Below, piece by piece: positions 23,634-32,825 of a stretch of 39,299 bases of DNA; the stretch's first letter is position 1, and each line of letters opens with the position of its first letter. The notes beneath the pieces are model-generated. The model was given only the letters and a program-made list of their open reading frames with translations, was not told the DNA's origin and searched no databases. This stretch comes from UBA9464 sp003445095 (GTDB lineage Bacteria; Verrucomicrobiota; Verrucomicrobiia; Limisphaerales; UBA9464), in contig DAOMZG010000027.1 in assembly GCA_035437945.1 (NCBI GenBank), forward strand, positions 1 through 39,299, in the 5' to 3' direction. The position numbers were made by a program, and so were the translations under genes.

Positions 23634-24104
23634 ATGACCATGACAATCTCATCGGACGCCCCCCGCCCCGAAGTCCCGGCAGACTTTCCAGGCACACAAC
23701 GGGGTTGGGTTTTTTACGACGCAGTCTGCCCCGTTTGCGTCAGCATTGTCGACCGGATGGGGGCCTTATTCCGTCGGCGTGGATTCGAATTTGTTCCACT
23801 GCAGGAGTCATGGGTGGCGCCTGCGCTGGCGGTGACCCCGGCCGAGCTTCGACGAGAGATGAAACTGCGCCGGCACGATGGAATAGTGGTGGGTGGCGCG
23901 GCAGCGTGGCGGGAACTGGGTAAATCGGTGTGGTGGCTGTGGCCGCTGGTCACGGCGGCTGGTTGGCCTGGGTTTCGGTGGCTGGCCGACGTCACTTACC
24001 GCTGGGTCGCGGAACACCGCTATTGTTTGGGCGAGGTGTGTCACGTTCCGAAGGAGCCCAAGGATCGCCCGCACCACACCACTGGATTCTTGGAGCTACC
24101 GTGA
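23634..24104 (+). CDS. DCC family (DUF393) thiol-disulfide protein
   Basis: This is a 156-residue protein of the DCC/DUF393 family, named for conserved Asp and two Cys. The motif is FYDAVCPVCVSIVDRM, with Asp29, Cys32 and Cys35. The CPVC pair and the fold suggest a thioredoxin-like disulfide oxidoreductase; experimental functions are scarce. A hydrophobic, Trp-rich region (WWLWPLVTAAGWPGFRWLADV, about 98-120) and a C-terminal YRWVAEHRYCLGEVCH with two more Cys follow, as in many family members. ATG 23634 was chosen; a TTG at 23607 overlapping the regulator stop is possible. Its position 16 bases after the MarR-type gene indicates co-transcription. Confidence 0.83.
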   Translation: MTMTISSDAPRPEVPADFPGTQRGWVFYDAVCPVCVSIVDRMGALFRRRGFEFVPLQESWVAPALAVTPAELRREMKLRRHDGIVVGGAAAWRELGKSVWWLWPLVTAAGWPGFRWLADVTYRWVAEHRYCLGEVCHVPKEPKDRPHHTTGFLELP

Positions 24105-24212
24105 GGTATTGATGCAGGTTGGCACGGACGAAGGGTGTCGTGAACGCAGGTCCGAAGCCAACGGGCCGGTTTCTGATTCCCTGGTGCATCCTCTGTTGGC
24201 AACCTTCGCGGC

Positions 24213-25775
24213 GTGTCGTCCAATCAGACTCCGATCGCCATTGTCGGCGGCGGCCCGTGCGGGCTGGCCACCGCGCTCCTACTTGCTCAAAGCCAAATTC
24301 CCTGTGTCGTTTTTGAGAAGAAACTCGGCCTTTCGACTCATCCCAAGGCAATGGGAATCTCCCGACGCTCGGCTGAAATCTTTCGCCAGCTTGGGATCCT
24401 CGAGGCGCTTTACGAACCTACTCGCCACCTAACTGATAGCCCGGACGCTTGCCTGAACATTTTCGCTCGCTCGTTCACGGGGGAAGAATGGGGCCGAATC
24501 CCGCTGACGGAACCGGTGTCACCGTTGAGCCCGGGACCTTCGTTCCACTGTCCGCAGACGCTGACCGAGCAGGTGCTGTTCCACGCGCTTGAACAAGCGG
24601 CACCAGGCTGTGTCCGTTTTCAGCACGAGGTGACGAGCGTTACCCACGCTGACAATTCGGTCGAGTTTCGGGCGGGCGATGAACGGTGGACTGCGGACTG
24701 GCTCATCGCGGCTGACGGTGCGGGAGGCCAAATCCGCCATGAACTCCATGTGGTCAGCGATGGCCCGGGCGATATGGGCCATTTTCTCAACGTTTATTTG
24801 CGGGCGGCTTACGGCCCTCACCTCAACGGCCGTCGCAGCCTTCTCTTTACCGTTTTGTCAGACGACCTCGTTGAGGTGTTCGTGGCGGTAAACGGTGACG
24901 ACCTGTGGCTCATGCATCACTTTCTTCAGCCCGGAGAAGGGCCGGAGAATTATCCGGCCGACAAACTTGCGGCGCAGATTCGGCGGGCATCGGGGTTCCC
25001 CGAGATTCCCGTGGAAGTACTCAGTGTGAGTCCTTGGGTCATGAGTCCCAAAGTCAGTCGCCATTTTCGGCGCGGTCGGATTCTTCTCGTCGGCGACGCG
25101 GCCGCCAGAATGTCGCCAGCGGGAGGACTCGGGCTGAATACCGGATTGCAATCGACTCACAACTTGGCGTGGAAGCTCGCAGCCGTGGTGCGCGGACAGG
25201 CGTCGCCCGCGCTGTTAGACACCTACGAAGAGGAACGGCATGGCGCCGCGTTGTGGACGCTCGACCACACCAACAAGAATTCCGTAGAAGTCTATGCGAT
25301 TATCCAGGCCGCGGTTGAACGCGATTGGCCTCAGGTGCGGGAGCTGATCTCTCATAACGGACGTGCCGGTTCTCGGCTCGGCATCGATTTGGGAATCGAG
25401 TATCCGAAGGGAGCCGTGGTCGCTGATGGAACCGATCCGGTTCCGCGGAACGATCCGATTAACGATTATCCTCCCAATGGTCGCCCGGGCTCACGGGCAC
25501 CGCATTTCCAACTGGAGGATGGGCGTTCGGTGCTTGACCTGTTCGGGAAGGGATTCGTGTTCCTCGCCGCTGAAACACCGCCGCCCGAATCAGCGAAGTA
25601 TCGCTCCCAGGTAATGCCTCGAAATTCCCCATTCGCCGCGACGTACGGAGTGGACTCTGGTGGAGGTGTCCTGGTGCGGCCTGACGGCTACGTGGCGGCG
25701 CGGTGGCGCAACTTACCTCCGACCGGAGCCATCGAACAGACCTTGGCCAACATCTTGTGGCTCGATCGAGCCTAA
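24213..25775 (+). CDS. FAD-dependent aromatic-ring-type monooxygenase
   Basis: This is a 520-residue flavoprotein monooxygenase of the class A (PHBH/PheA/TetX-like) group, which uses NAD(P)H and oxygen to hydroxylate aromatic or polyketide substrates. It shows the dinucleotide-binding motif IAIVGGGPCGLATALLLA (8-25), the NADPH/FAD DG motif as LIAADGAGG, and the second FAD motif ILLVGDAAARMSPAGGLGLN (about 290). A C-terminal thioredoxin-like domain (GSRAPHFQLEDGRSVLDLF to the end) is typical of the phenol-hydroxylase-like branch. The start is GTG at 24213. There are 108 bases after the DCC gene, so co-transcription is possible but not shown. Its stop codon overlaps the end of a broken reverse-transcriptase fragment on the other strand. 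Confidence 0.85.
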   Translation: MSSNQTPIAIVGGGPCGLATALLLAQSQIPCVVFEKKLGLSTHPKAMGISRRSAEIFRQLGILEALYEPTRHLTDSPDACLNIFARSFTGEEWGRIPLTEPVSPLSPGPSFHCPQTLTEQVLFHALEQAAPGCVRFQHEVTSVTHADNSVEFRAGDERWTADWLIAADGAGGQIRHELHVVSDGPGDMGHFLNVYLRAAYGPHLNGRRSLLFTVLSDDLVEVFVAVNGDDLWLMHHFLQPGEGPENYPADKLAAQIRRASGFPEIPVEVLSVSPWVMSPKVSRHFRRGRILLVGDAAARMSPAGGLGLNTGLQSTHNLAWKLAAVVRGQASPALLDTYEEERHGAALWTLDHTNKNSVEVYAIIQAAVERDWPQVRELISHNGRAGSRLGIDLGIEYPKGAVVADGTDPVPRNDPINDYPPNGRPGSRAPHFQLEDGRSVLDLFGKGFVFLAAETPPPESAKYRSQVMPRNSPFAATYGVDSGGGVLVRPDGYVAARWRNLPPTGAIEQTLANILWLDRA

Positions 25776-26005
25776 GGACGGCCAGTGTGAGCAGCAATCT
25801 TCTCCACGTTTCGAGTCTTGTCTGGATGTAGCGTTAACCCCGCTGCCACCATCCTGAACGAAGCTCCGTCAGGCTGGAACACTGGATAATGGAGTGATCG
25901 GTTAACGAGTCATCCGCCAGCCTTGGCTTTGGGCGAAGAGATTCAGCGGATGAAAATATACGTTGGCTAAGAGTGGACTCGGCACCGCGCCTTTTGGCGT
26001 GTCCT
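25772..26005 (-). pseudogene. Decayed group II intron-type reverse transcriptase (maturase) fragment
   Basis: On the minus strand, reading down from about 26005, the translation is DTPKGAVPSPLLANVYFHPL, then LFAQSQGWRMTR and a stop. This matches the RT motif GTPQGGVLSPLLANIYLHPLD..KGYRMVRYADD. A shifted frame then reads DHSIIQCSSLTEL, the YADDFVILC..S region with the second catalytic Asp replaced. After a deletion, VAAGLTLHPDKTRNVEKIA follows (25772-25858), matching the conserved GL.L.P.KTR segment. Stops, a frameshift and a deletion show that it is dead. No maturase X domain, endonuclease domain or intron RNA domain V was recognised. It fills the gap between the monooxygenase stop and the mannosidase start. 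Confidence 0.82.
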
Positions 26006-26055
26006 TGGTCGCGCTGCCATCCCGATGGCTGTTCCCGCTTCCGACATCGCCGAGG

Positions 26056-29000
26056 ATGTTGTTAGCTCGACCGGTGATTTCCATCCGGTGGCATTGGCAG
26101 GTGCTGGCCCTGAGTTCGTGGCTCGGACTTACCCAAACCTTGAAGGCGGCGGATGACGAAATCATCTGGCAGATCGGGAGGGCGGACGAATCGTCGTCGG
26201 AGTTCCACCAGTGGATTCATCCAACCACGGGTGAACGGCAGATCGACTATACCGATCCGGCGTCGGACGCCGTGTTCATCGTGGGGAGAAGCGAGGCCTC
26301 CCAGCATTGGCCCGCGTTCCAACCGGGCTCAGCCAACGGCGGTGCGGGGTTTCGTGAGCATCCCGCGGTGGTGGAGTTTGAGTTGCCGGAGGCGGCCCGG
26401 ACAAATCTGCGGCTGGAGGTGCGGTTGCTTGCGTACAGCGCGCGCCTGCCGGCGTTGCAGGTGGAGTTGAACGGCAAGCGCGGGCTATTTTTCCAGGAGC
26501 CGCACTTGGCCTATTCGGGCGGCGATCCGGCAGTATTTTTTCAACCTCATTACTCCACCAGCATCATCAGTTGCGACTTGTCGGCCGATTGGTTTCGCGT
26601 TGGCTCAAATCGTCTGGTGCTGACGGCCATCGACCTGCCGTCCGAGCGGGAAGATGTGCGACCTTCAGGGTTCCCTTGGCCCGGATGCTCCGGACTGGTT
26701 TATGACGCCGTTTCATTGCGGCGCCTTCCCACGGGAACTGCGGAACCAGGAGTGTCGGCGCAGATCCAGCCAACGATCTTCTTTCATGAGCGCGAAGGAA
26801 AATTGTTCGAAGAAGTCGAGGTCATCGTTCGCTCGAAGACGACGCCAGTGTCTGGGCGTGTTACTTTGACGGTGGAAGGCGCGTCCGCGGCCGGAACGGT
26901 CCAGTCGAGTCGTGCCTTCGGCGAAGAACGTTTGATCCTGGAGCTTCCTGCGTGGGAGGGCACGCGAAACGCGACGCTCGTGGTGGAACTCGGCGGCAAG
27001 GTCCAGGAGTTTCGGCAGAATCTGGAAGCAGCGCGGCGTTGGCATTTGTGGGTCGTGCCGCATGCGCATCTCGACGTGGGTTATACGGACTACGCCGCCA
27101 AGGTGGCGGAGCTGCAAAGCCGGGCGCTGGATGACGCCATGGAATTAGCGGAAAGAAATCCCGGTTTCGAGTTCACGCCCGATGGGTTCTGGGTGGTTGA
27201 CCAGTACTTAGCCGGTCGAGGTCCCAGCGAGCGGGAGCAATTGGTGCGCGCGATGCAGCAAGGTCGGATTCACGTTCCCGCCGTGCATGGGAGTTTGTTT
27301 ACGGGCTCCGCTTCGCTAGAAGGTTTGATTCGTGCGCTGTACCCCAGTCGTCGGTTTGCGCGCCAGCATGGAACGCCGTTCGACACGGCGGTGGTTACGG
27401 ATGTGCCGTCGTATTCGTGGTCGTGGGCGTCCGCACTGGCGGCGGCGGGCGTGAAGTATTTTGTCGGCGCCAGCGATGCTTACCGAGGGCCATTCTTGCT
27501 GCGGAACCGGCTGAATGAGCGATCCCCTCACTCGTGGGAGGGACCCGATGGGGGCCGGGTGACGACGTGGTATGCGCGGCATTATCATCAAGTCGCGAGT
27601 CTGTTTGGGATGCCACCGCGGATAAGTCTGGGCCGGGATTCGCTCCCGCGATTCTTGCAGGCGTATGACCGCCCCTCGTATCGGGCTAACGACGTGATTC
27701 TTTATGGCACTCACGTTGAGAATGTGACCTTGGAGCCAAGGCAGGCGGCGTTCGTCGACGAATGGAATCGGACTTACGCGTACCCTCGGCTGCAGTTCGG
27801 TGGGTTCGCCGAAGCGTTGGGTACCATCACTCAACAGCAGGGCGAGCTGCCGGTGGTCCGGGGCGATGGCGGGCCGTACTGGGAGGATGGGTTGGCGGCG
27901 AACGCTCGGGTGACCGCGCGCATCCGAGAGAATTCGCGGCGACTGCCCTCCGCTGAAAAGCTGGCGACGCTCGCCCGGCAGTTGAATCCCCGCTTTCGCG
28001 TCGATCAATCTGAGCTCGACGGCGCGTGGGAACGAAGCCGGCTGATGGATGAGCACACCTGGCATGCGGACTGTAGTGTGCGCGATCCGGAGAGCGACCA
28101 GGCGCGACGCCAAGGCGAAGACAAAGATGCGCGGGCCTCCGAAGCGCAGCGGGCGATCGAGCGTTTGCTGCAACGGTGCCTGTCGGCCATCGCCGATGTC
28201 TCGCCGGCTGGGCCGGGGTCGGTGCTTATTTTCAATCCGTTGAGCTGGGAACGCACGGGCGTGATGGAATTGGACATCGGTCGAGGGCAGGGCCTGGTGG
28301 ATGTCGGAACTGGCCAGGTGATTCCCTTAGAAGTGCTACGAGTGGGGCGTGTGTACCAGAAGGTGCGGTTCCTGGCTCTCGACGTTCCCGCACTGGGTTA
28401 CCGGGCCTTGCGTTTGCGGCCATTGCCGACGTCGCCGCGGGCAGAACCGCTGGATGACCCGGCCGTGTTGGAGAGTCCCTTTTATCGGGTCGCGCTCGAT
28501 TCCAAACGCGGTGCGATTCGAAGCCTGATCGATCGGCAAACTGGACGAGAGCTCGTCGATACGAATAATGCCTATGCCTTGGGCCAATGGCTGTACGTCA
28601 CGGGTGGCGATGAATTGCCCAGTCGGTTGGTGCAATACAGCACGGTGTCTCCGATTCCCGCGCTGACGGTGCACGCTGCGGAGTTGGGCCGCTTGGTGAG
28701 ATCGGGCCGAACGGGGTTCGGAGTCGTGGCGTTGCTTGAGAGCGAGACCTTTGGGGGTTCGAGCATTCAAACCGAAGTCATGCTTCCGGCACAGAGGAAG
28801 GAAGTGCGGTTGACGTTGCGGGTACGAAAGGCAGCCAGCCTCGAAAAGGAAGCGGCGTACGTCGCCTTTCCCTGGGCCTTGCCGCAACCCCGATTTCGAT
28901 TCGCGACCCAGAACGGTTGGGTGGATCCCGCAGGTGATATGCTGCCAGGAGCGTGTCTGGAGTGGTTCACGGTTCAGGATTGGGTCGGCGTCGAAGGGGG

Positions 29001-29601
29001 TAGCCAATCCGTTGTGATGGCGCCCCTGGACGCTCCCCTGGTGACGTTCGGTGACATCGTGCGCGGGACGTGGCCGACGGCGTTCGGACAGCGACCTTCA
29101 ACGATCTTCAGCTATGTAATGAGCAACTACACTCCGGAAGGCTATGCGGCCTCGCAGGGCGGCGAGTTCGTGTTCCGGTATGTCTTGACCAGCTCGGCGG
29201 ACTGGTCGGCCGGAGAGGCGGCCCGCTTTGGAGCGGAAGCGTTGACCCCACTGGAGGCGAACGAAATCACTCGCAGCGACAAACTCAATGCTACGGCTAA
29301 TTCGGGGGACTCCGGACGGTATTCTGGGCTGCGGGTGACTCCCAAGGAAGTACAGGTGGTGGCGTGGAAGCCGGCTGAAGATGGGCGCGGGGCGATAGTG
29401 CGATTGCTGGAAACCGCGGGACGAAATGGGGAAGCGCAGGTCGCGTTTCCCGGGCAGCAACTCCGCCGCGCGTTCCGCTGTACGGCGGTGGAGGACGATT
29501 TGAATCCGTTGGATCTGATCGAGGGCATGGTGCGCGTGGCGGTTCCCGCGTACGGGATCGTGACGCTGAGGTGCGAGCTTTCGGAGAGTGAGCGGCCGTA
29601 A
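26056..29601 (+). CDS. Secreted glycoside hydrolase family 38 alpha-mannosidase-like protein
   Basis: This 1181-residue protein has a signal-like N-terminus (LALSSWLGLTQTLKAADD) and an N-terminal beta domain. The GH38 catalytic domain starts near residue 330 with VVPHAHLDVGYTDYAAK (zinc-site His and Asp), and the probable nucleophile is Asp449 in VVTDVPSYSWSWASAL. Further parts are the helical bundle (about 620-710), the GH38 C-terminal beta domain with SVLIFNPLSWERTG, and the DSKRGAIRSLIDRQTGRELVD motif. GH38 enzymes cleave alpha-mannosides with retention in glycan degradation. An extracytoplasmic location suggests use of environmental glycans. The frame stays open back to 25963, but that part lies over the reverse-transcriptase fragment, so ATG 26056 was chosen. 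Substrate specificity is unknown. Confidence 0.82.
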   Translation: MLLARPVISIRWHWQVLALSSWLGLTQTLKAADDEIIWQIGRADESSSEFHQWIHPTTGERQIDYTDPASDAVFIVGRSEASQHWPAFQPGSANGGAGFREHPAVVEFELPEAARTNLRLEVRLLAYSARLPALQVELNGKRGLFFQEPHLAYSGGDPAVFFQPHYSTSIISCDLSADWFRVGSNRLVLTAIDLPSEREDVRPSGFPWPGCSGLVYDAVSLRRLPTGTAEPGVSAQIQPTIFFHEREGKLFEEVEVIVRSKTTPVSGRVTLTVEGASAAGTVQSSRAFGEERLILELPAWEGTRNATLVVELGGKVQEFRQNLEAARRWHLWVVPHAHLDVGYTDYAAKVAELQSRALDDAMELAERNPGFEFTPDGFWVVDQYLAGRGPSEREQLVRAMQQGRIHVPAVHGSLFTGSASLEGLIRALYPSRRFARQHGTPFDTAVVTDVPSYSWSWASALAAAGVKYFVGASDAYRGPFLLRNRLNERSPHSWEGPDGGRVTTWYARHYHQVASLFGMPPRISLGRDSLPRFLQAYDRPSYRANDVILYGTHVENVTLEPRQAAFVDEWNRTYAYPRLQFGGFAEALGTITQQQGELPVVRGDGGPYWEDGLAANARVTARIRENSRRLPSAEKLATLARQLNPRFRVDQSELDGAWERSRLMDEHTWHADCSVRDPESDQARRQGEDKDARASEAQRAIERLLQRCLSAIADVSPAGPGSVLIFNPLSWERTGVMELDIGRGQGLVDVGTGQVIPLEVLRVGRVYQKVRFLALDVPALGYRALRLRPLPTSPRAEPLDDPAVLESPFYRVALDSKRGAIRSLIDRQTGRELVDTNNAYALGQWLYVTGGDELPSRLVQYSTVSPIPALTVHAAELGRLVRSGRTGFGVVALLESETFGGSSIQTEVMLPAQRKEVRLTLRVRKAASLEKEAAYVAFPWALPQPRFRFATQNGWVDPAGDMLPGACLEWFTVQDWVGVEGGSQSVVMAPLDAPLVTFGDIVRGTWPTAFGQRPSTIFSYVMSNYTPEGYAASQGGEFVFRYVLTSSADWSAGEAARFGAEALTPLEANEITRSDKLNATANSGDSGRYSGLRVTPKEVQVVAWKPAEDGRGAIVRLLETAGRNGEAQVAFPGQQLRRAFRCTAVEDDLNPLDLIEGMVRVAVPAYGIVTLRCELSESERP

Positions 29602-29668
29602 GCGAGTACGTCTCGATGATTCCTTCTCTTCCGCCGCACCCGTTTCCGGTGTTTGCTCCCTGGACAGG

Positions 29669-32600
29669 ATGGCCAAAGACGTGATTCGCGTCGTCGGGGC
29701 GCGGCAACATAATCTGAAGAATCTGACTCTCGAGATTCCGCGGGACCGTTTGGTGGTGATCACCGGCCCGAGCGGTTCGGGAAAATCGTCGCTGGCGTTT
29801 GACACTCTTTTCGCAGAAGGGCAGCGCAAGTACGTCGAATCGCTTTCGGTGTATGCGCGGCAATTTCTCGATCAACTGGAGAAGCCGGACGTGGATCAGA
29901 TCGAAGGCCTGTCTCCAGCGATCGCCATCGAACAGCGGAGTAGCGGAGCAAACCCACGGTCCACCATCGCCACGACGACGGAGATCTACGATTACCTGCG
30001 GCTTCTGTTCGCCCACGTGGGACAGCCCCACGATCCCGAGACGGGACGGCCCATGACTCGCCGGACAACGACCGAAATCGCGGACGAACTCTTGAGTCTG
30101 CGGGTCGGAACGCGGCTCATGCTCTTGGCGCCGGTGGTCAGTCAACAGAAGGGCGAGTTCCGCGATGTGCTGGAACGATTAGCTCGCGAAGGATTCGTAC
30201 GGGCGCGAGTCGATGGCCAGTTGGTCGAATTGATTGCTAACAAGCCGGTGCGGTTGAACGCCCAGACGACGCACACGATCGAGGTGGTCGTGGATCGAAT
30301 CGTCGTCGCGGAAGAGGTGCGGACGCGTTTGGTCGATTCGTTGGAGACGGCATTGAAGTGGGGCGAAGGTCGGGCGACGAGTCTGCACCAATTGCCGCTA
30401 GCTCCCGCCAGTGCTTCGCAGACGGGTCCGACGGCCCGCGGACCGGGCAGCGCGGAGGCGAGTGCGTGGGAGGAAAAGCAACATTCCACTCGCCTCTTCT
30501 CGCCAGCGACAGGCAAGACTTATGACCCGCCGACGGCCCAACATTTTTCGTTCAATTCACCCAAGGGCGCCTGCCCGGTTTGCCATGGACTGGGCCAGAA
30601 GCGCGTGTTTGATCCAACGCTGGTCGTGCCAGACGAAACCAAATCGTTGGAGGCGGGGGCCGTTTATCCTTACCGACGTCTCGGAGGAAAGCGGATGGTC
30701 AGCTACTACAAGGGATTGTTGAAAGGGATGTCGCAACATTACTCAGTTCCGATGGATCGTCCGTGGAAGCAACTCCCTGAGGGGTTCCGAAAGGCACTTC
30801 TCCACGGAACAGGCTCCGAGGAGATCGAATTCTGGTTCATGCATGCTGGGGCGCCGCGCAAGACCAAGAAGCCATTCGAAGGTGTGTTGCCGAACTTGGA
30901 GCGTCTCTATGCCGAGAGTGAAAGCGAGTTCACTCGGAATCGCCTCAAGGCCTACATGACCTTGGCTCCTTGTGATGGATGTCGAGGGAAGCGGCTGAAG
31001 CCGGAGTTGCTCGCGGTTACTCTGGGACGGGAAGGTGATCCGTATTCAGTGATCAGTAATCCGGTAGAGACGCACACTCCACTGACTACTGATCCACGGA
31101 TCACCGATTACTCGCCTAAAATCCCCGGTCTGAATATCGCCGAGTTTTGTGCGCTTTCGATTCAAGCCGCCGACGAGTTCCTCGAGAAACTGACGCTCAA
31201 CTCACTCCAGCGGCAAATTGCCGGTGAGTTGATCGGAGATATTCGCCGCCGGCTGCAGTTCCTGCGACAGGTGGGATTGGGTTACCTGACGTTGGATCGG
31301 GAATCCGCGACCTTGTCCGGCGGTGAAGCCCAGCGAATCCGTCTGGCGACCCAAATTGGAGCTGGGCTGGTTGGTGTGTTGTACATCCTCGATGAACCGA
31401 GCATTGGGTTGCATCAGCGTGACAACGACCGGCTGCTGGAGACGTTGCGCCGGTTGCGGGACTTGGGGAATTCCGTCCTGGTCGTAGAGCATGACGAAGA
31501 CACCATGCGAGCGGCTGACCACATACTGGACTTAGGGCCGGGCGCGGGGCTTCGCGGAGGAGAGCTGGTCGCGCAAGGGACGCCCGCCAAAATTATGGCG
31601 AATCCTCTGAGCGTCACGGGACGCTACCTCACCGGTGACTTGCGAATAGAGGTGCCGCGGAAGCGAGTACAACCCGACGCCGACAAGGGCTGGCTGGAGA
31701 TTTTGGGATGCCGGGAGAATAACCTGCAGAATCTCGATGTGCGGATTCCCTTGGGCACGTTGACTTGCGTTACGGGGGTGAGCGGAAGCGGCAAGTCGAC
31801 GGTGGTGGACGACATTCTCCGCCGCGCCTTGTTTCGCCAATGGTACGGGTCGAAGGAGCGGCCGGGGGATCACCGGGAGATTCGCGGGGCGGAGCTCTTG
31901 GAAAAATGTGTGATTATTGATCAGGCCCCGATTGGGCGCACACCGCGCAGCAATCCCGCGACCTACACGGGCATGTTCAACGAAATGCGCGAACTCTTCT
32001 CGAAGCTTCCGGCGTCGCGGGTTCGGGGTTACGGCTCGGGACGCTTCAGTTTCAATGTGCGCGGCGGGCGATGTGAAAAATGTGAGGGCGACGGCGCGCT
32101 GGAAATCGAGATGCATTTCTTGCCGCCGGTGTACGTGACTTGCGATGTGTGCGGCGGACGGCGCTACAATCGTGAGACGCTCGAGATTACTTACAAAGGC
32201 TTGAACATCTCGGATGTTCTCAACCTTTCGGTGGACGAAGCGGTGACCTTTTTTCGCGCCGTACCCAAACTCCACGACCCTTGTTTAACGTTGGCAGAAG
32301 TGGGCTTGGGTTATCTGAAGTTGGGCCAGCCGGCGACCACGCTGAGCGGCGGGGAGGCCCAGCGATTGAAGTTGGCCTCCGAACTTTCCCGCAAACAAAC
32401 CGGCCAGACGCTCTACCTGCTGGATGAGCCCACGACCGGGCTGCATTTCCAAGACATTGCGAAACTCCTCGAAGTTCTCTTCAAGTTGCGCGCCGCGGGC
32501 AACACCCTCGTGGTCATTGAGCACAACCTGGACGTGATCAAGACCGCGGACTGGGTGATTGATCTAGGACCAGAGGGCGGGGCAGGGGGCGGCCGAATTG

Positions 32601-32692
32601 TGGCGCAGGGGACACCTGAATCGGTGGCTGCGGTCGCCGCCAGCCACACGGGCCGATTCCTGCGACGAGTCCTCGCCAAATCGACGAGTTGA
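29669..32692 (+). CDS. uvrA: Excinuclease ABC subunit A
   Basis: This is the damage-recognition ATPase of nucleotide excision repair, 1007 residues, somewhat longer than the usual 940. It has two ABC ATPase modules: Walker A GPSGSGKSS (about 33) and GVSGSGKST (about 703); signatures LSGGEAQRIRLA (about 549) and LSGGEAQRLKLA (about 892); and Walker B YILDEPSIGLHQRD and LYLLDEPTTGLHFQD. The C-terminal zinc finger CEKCEGDG...CDVCGG is intact. In the first zinc finger only the second pair (ACPVCHGLG) remains; the first CxxC is replaced by RLFSPATGKTYDPPTAQHFS. The extra length lies around residues 245-300. ATG 29669 was chosen as it precedes the conserved KDVIRVVGARQHNLKNL. It starts 67 bases after the mannosidase. 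Confidence 0.96.
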   Translation: MAKDVIRVVGARQHNLKNLTLEIPRDRLVVITGPSGSGKSSLAFDTLFAEGQRKYVESLSVYARQFLDQLEKPDVDQIEGLSPAIAIEQRSSGANPRSTIATTTEIYDYLRLLFAHVGQPHDPETGRPMTRRTTTEIADELLSLRVGTRLMLLAPVVSQQKGEFRDVLERLAREGFVRARVDGQLVELIANKPVRLNAQTTHTIEVVVDRIVVAEEVRTRLVDSLETALKWGEGRATSLHQLPLAPASASQTGPTARGPGSAEASAWEEKQHSTRLFSPATGKTYDPPTAQHFSFNSPKGACPVCHGLGQKRVFDPTLVVPDETKSLEAGAVYPYRRLGGKRMVSYYKGLLKGMSQHYSVPMDRPWKQLPEGFRKALLHGTGSEEIEFWFMHAGAPRKTKKPFEGVLPNLERLYAESESEFTRNRLKAYMTLAPCDGCRGKRLKPELLAVTLGREGDPYSVISNPVETHTPLTTDPRITDYSPKIPGLNIAEFCALSIQAADEFLEKLTLNSLQRQIAGELIGDIRRRLQFLRQVGLGYLTLDRESATLSGGEAQRIRLATQIGAGLVGVLYILDEPSIGLHQRDNDRLLETLRRLRDLGNSVLVVEHDEDTMRAADHILDLGPGAGLRGGELVAQGTPAKIMANPLSVTGRYLTGDLRIEVPRKRVQPDADKGWLEILGCRENNLQNLDVRIPLGTLTCVTGVSGSGKSTVVDDILRRALFRQWYGSKERPGDHREIRGAELLEKCVIIDQAPIGRTPRSNPATYTGMFNEMRELFSKLPASRVRGYGSGRFSFNVRGGRCEKCEGDGALEIEMHFLPPVYVTCDVCGGRRYNRETLEITYKGLNISDVLNLSVDEAVTFFRAVPKLHDPCLTLAEVGLGYLKLGQPATTLSGGEAQRLKLASELSRKQTGQTLYLLDEPTTGLHFQDIAKLLEVLFKLRAAGNTLVVIEHNLDVIKTADWVIDLGPEGGAGGGRIVAQGTPESVAAVAASHTGRFLRRVLAKSTS

Positions 32693-32825
32693 ATTAGTCG
32701 TGTTCACTAGCGGTTGAACTGAATTCAGGGCGGGGAGGTAACTCGTCTCGTTAGAGATCTTTTGGGTATTGGCCTTGCGGTTGCAAATCCACTTCACTAG
32801 TTAACGACGGTCAGGCTTCGAGTTC

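Noticed and set aside
19149..32692. Possible uvrB-uvrA repair operon.
   Set aside because: The two genes are 8.5 kb apart with unrelated genes, a regulator promoter and an RT fossil between them; co-direction alone is not evidence of co-transcription.
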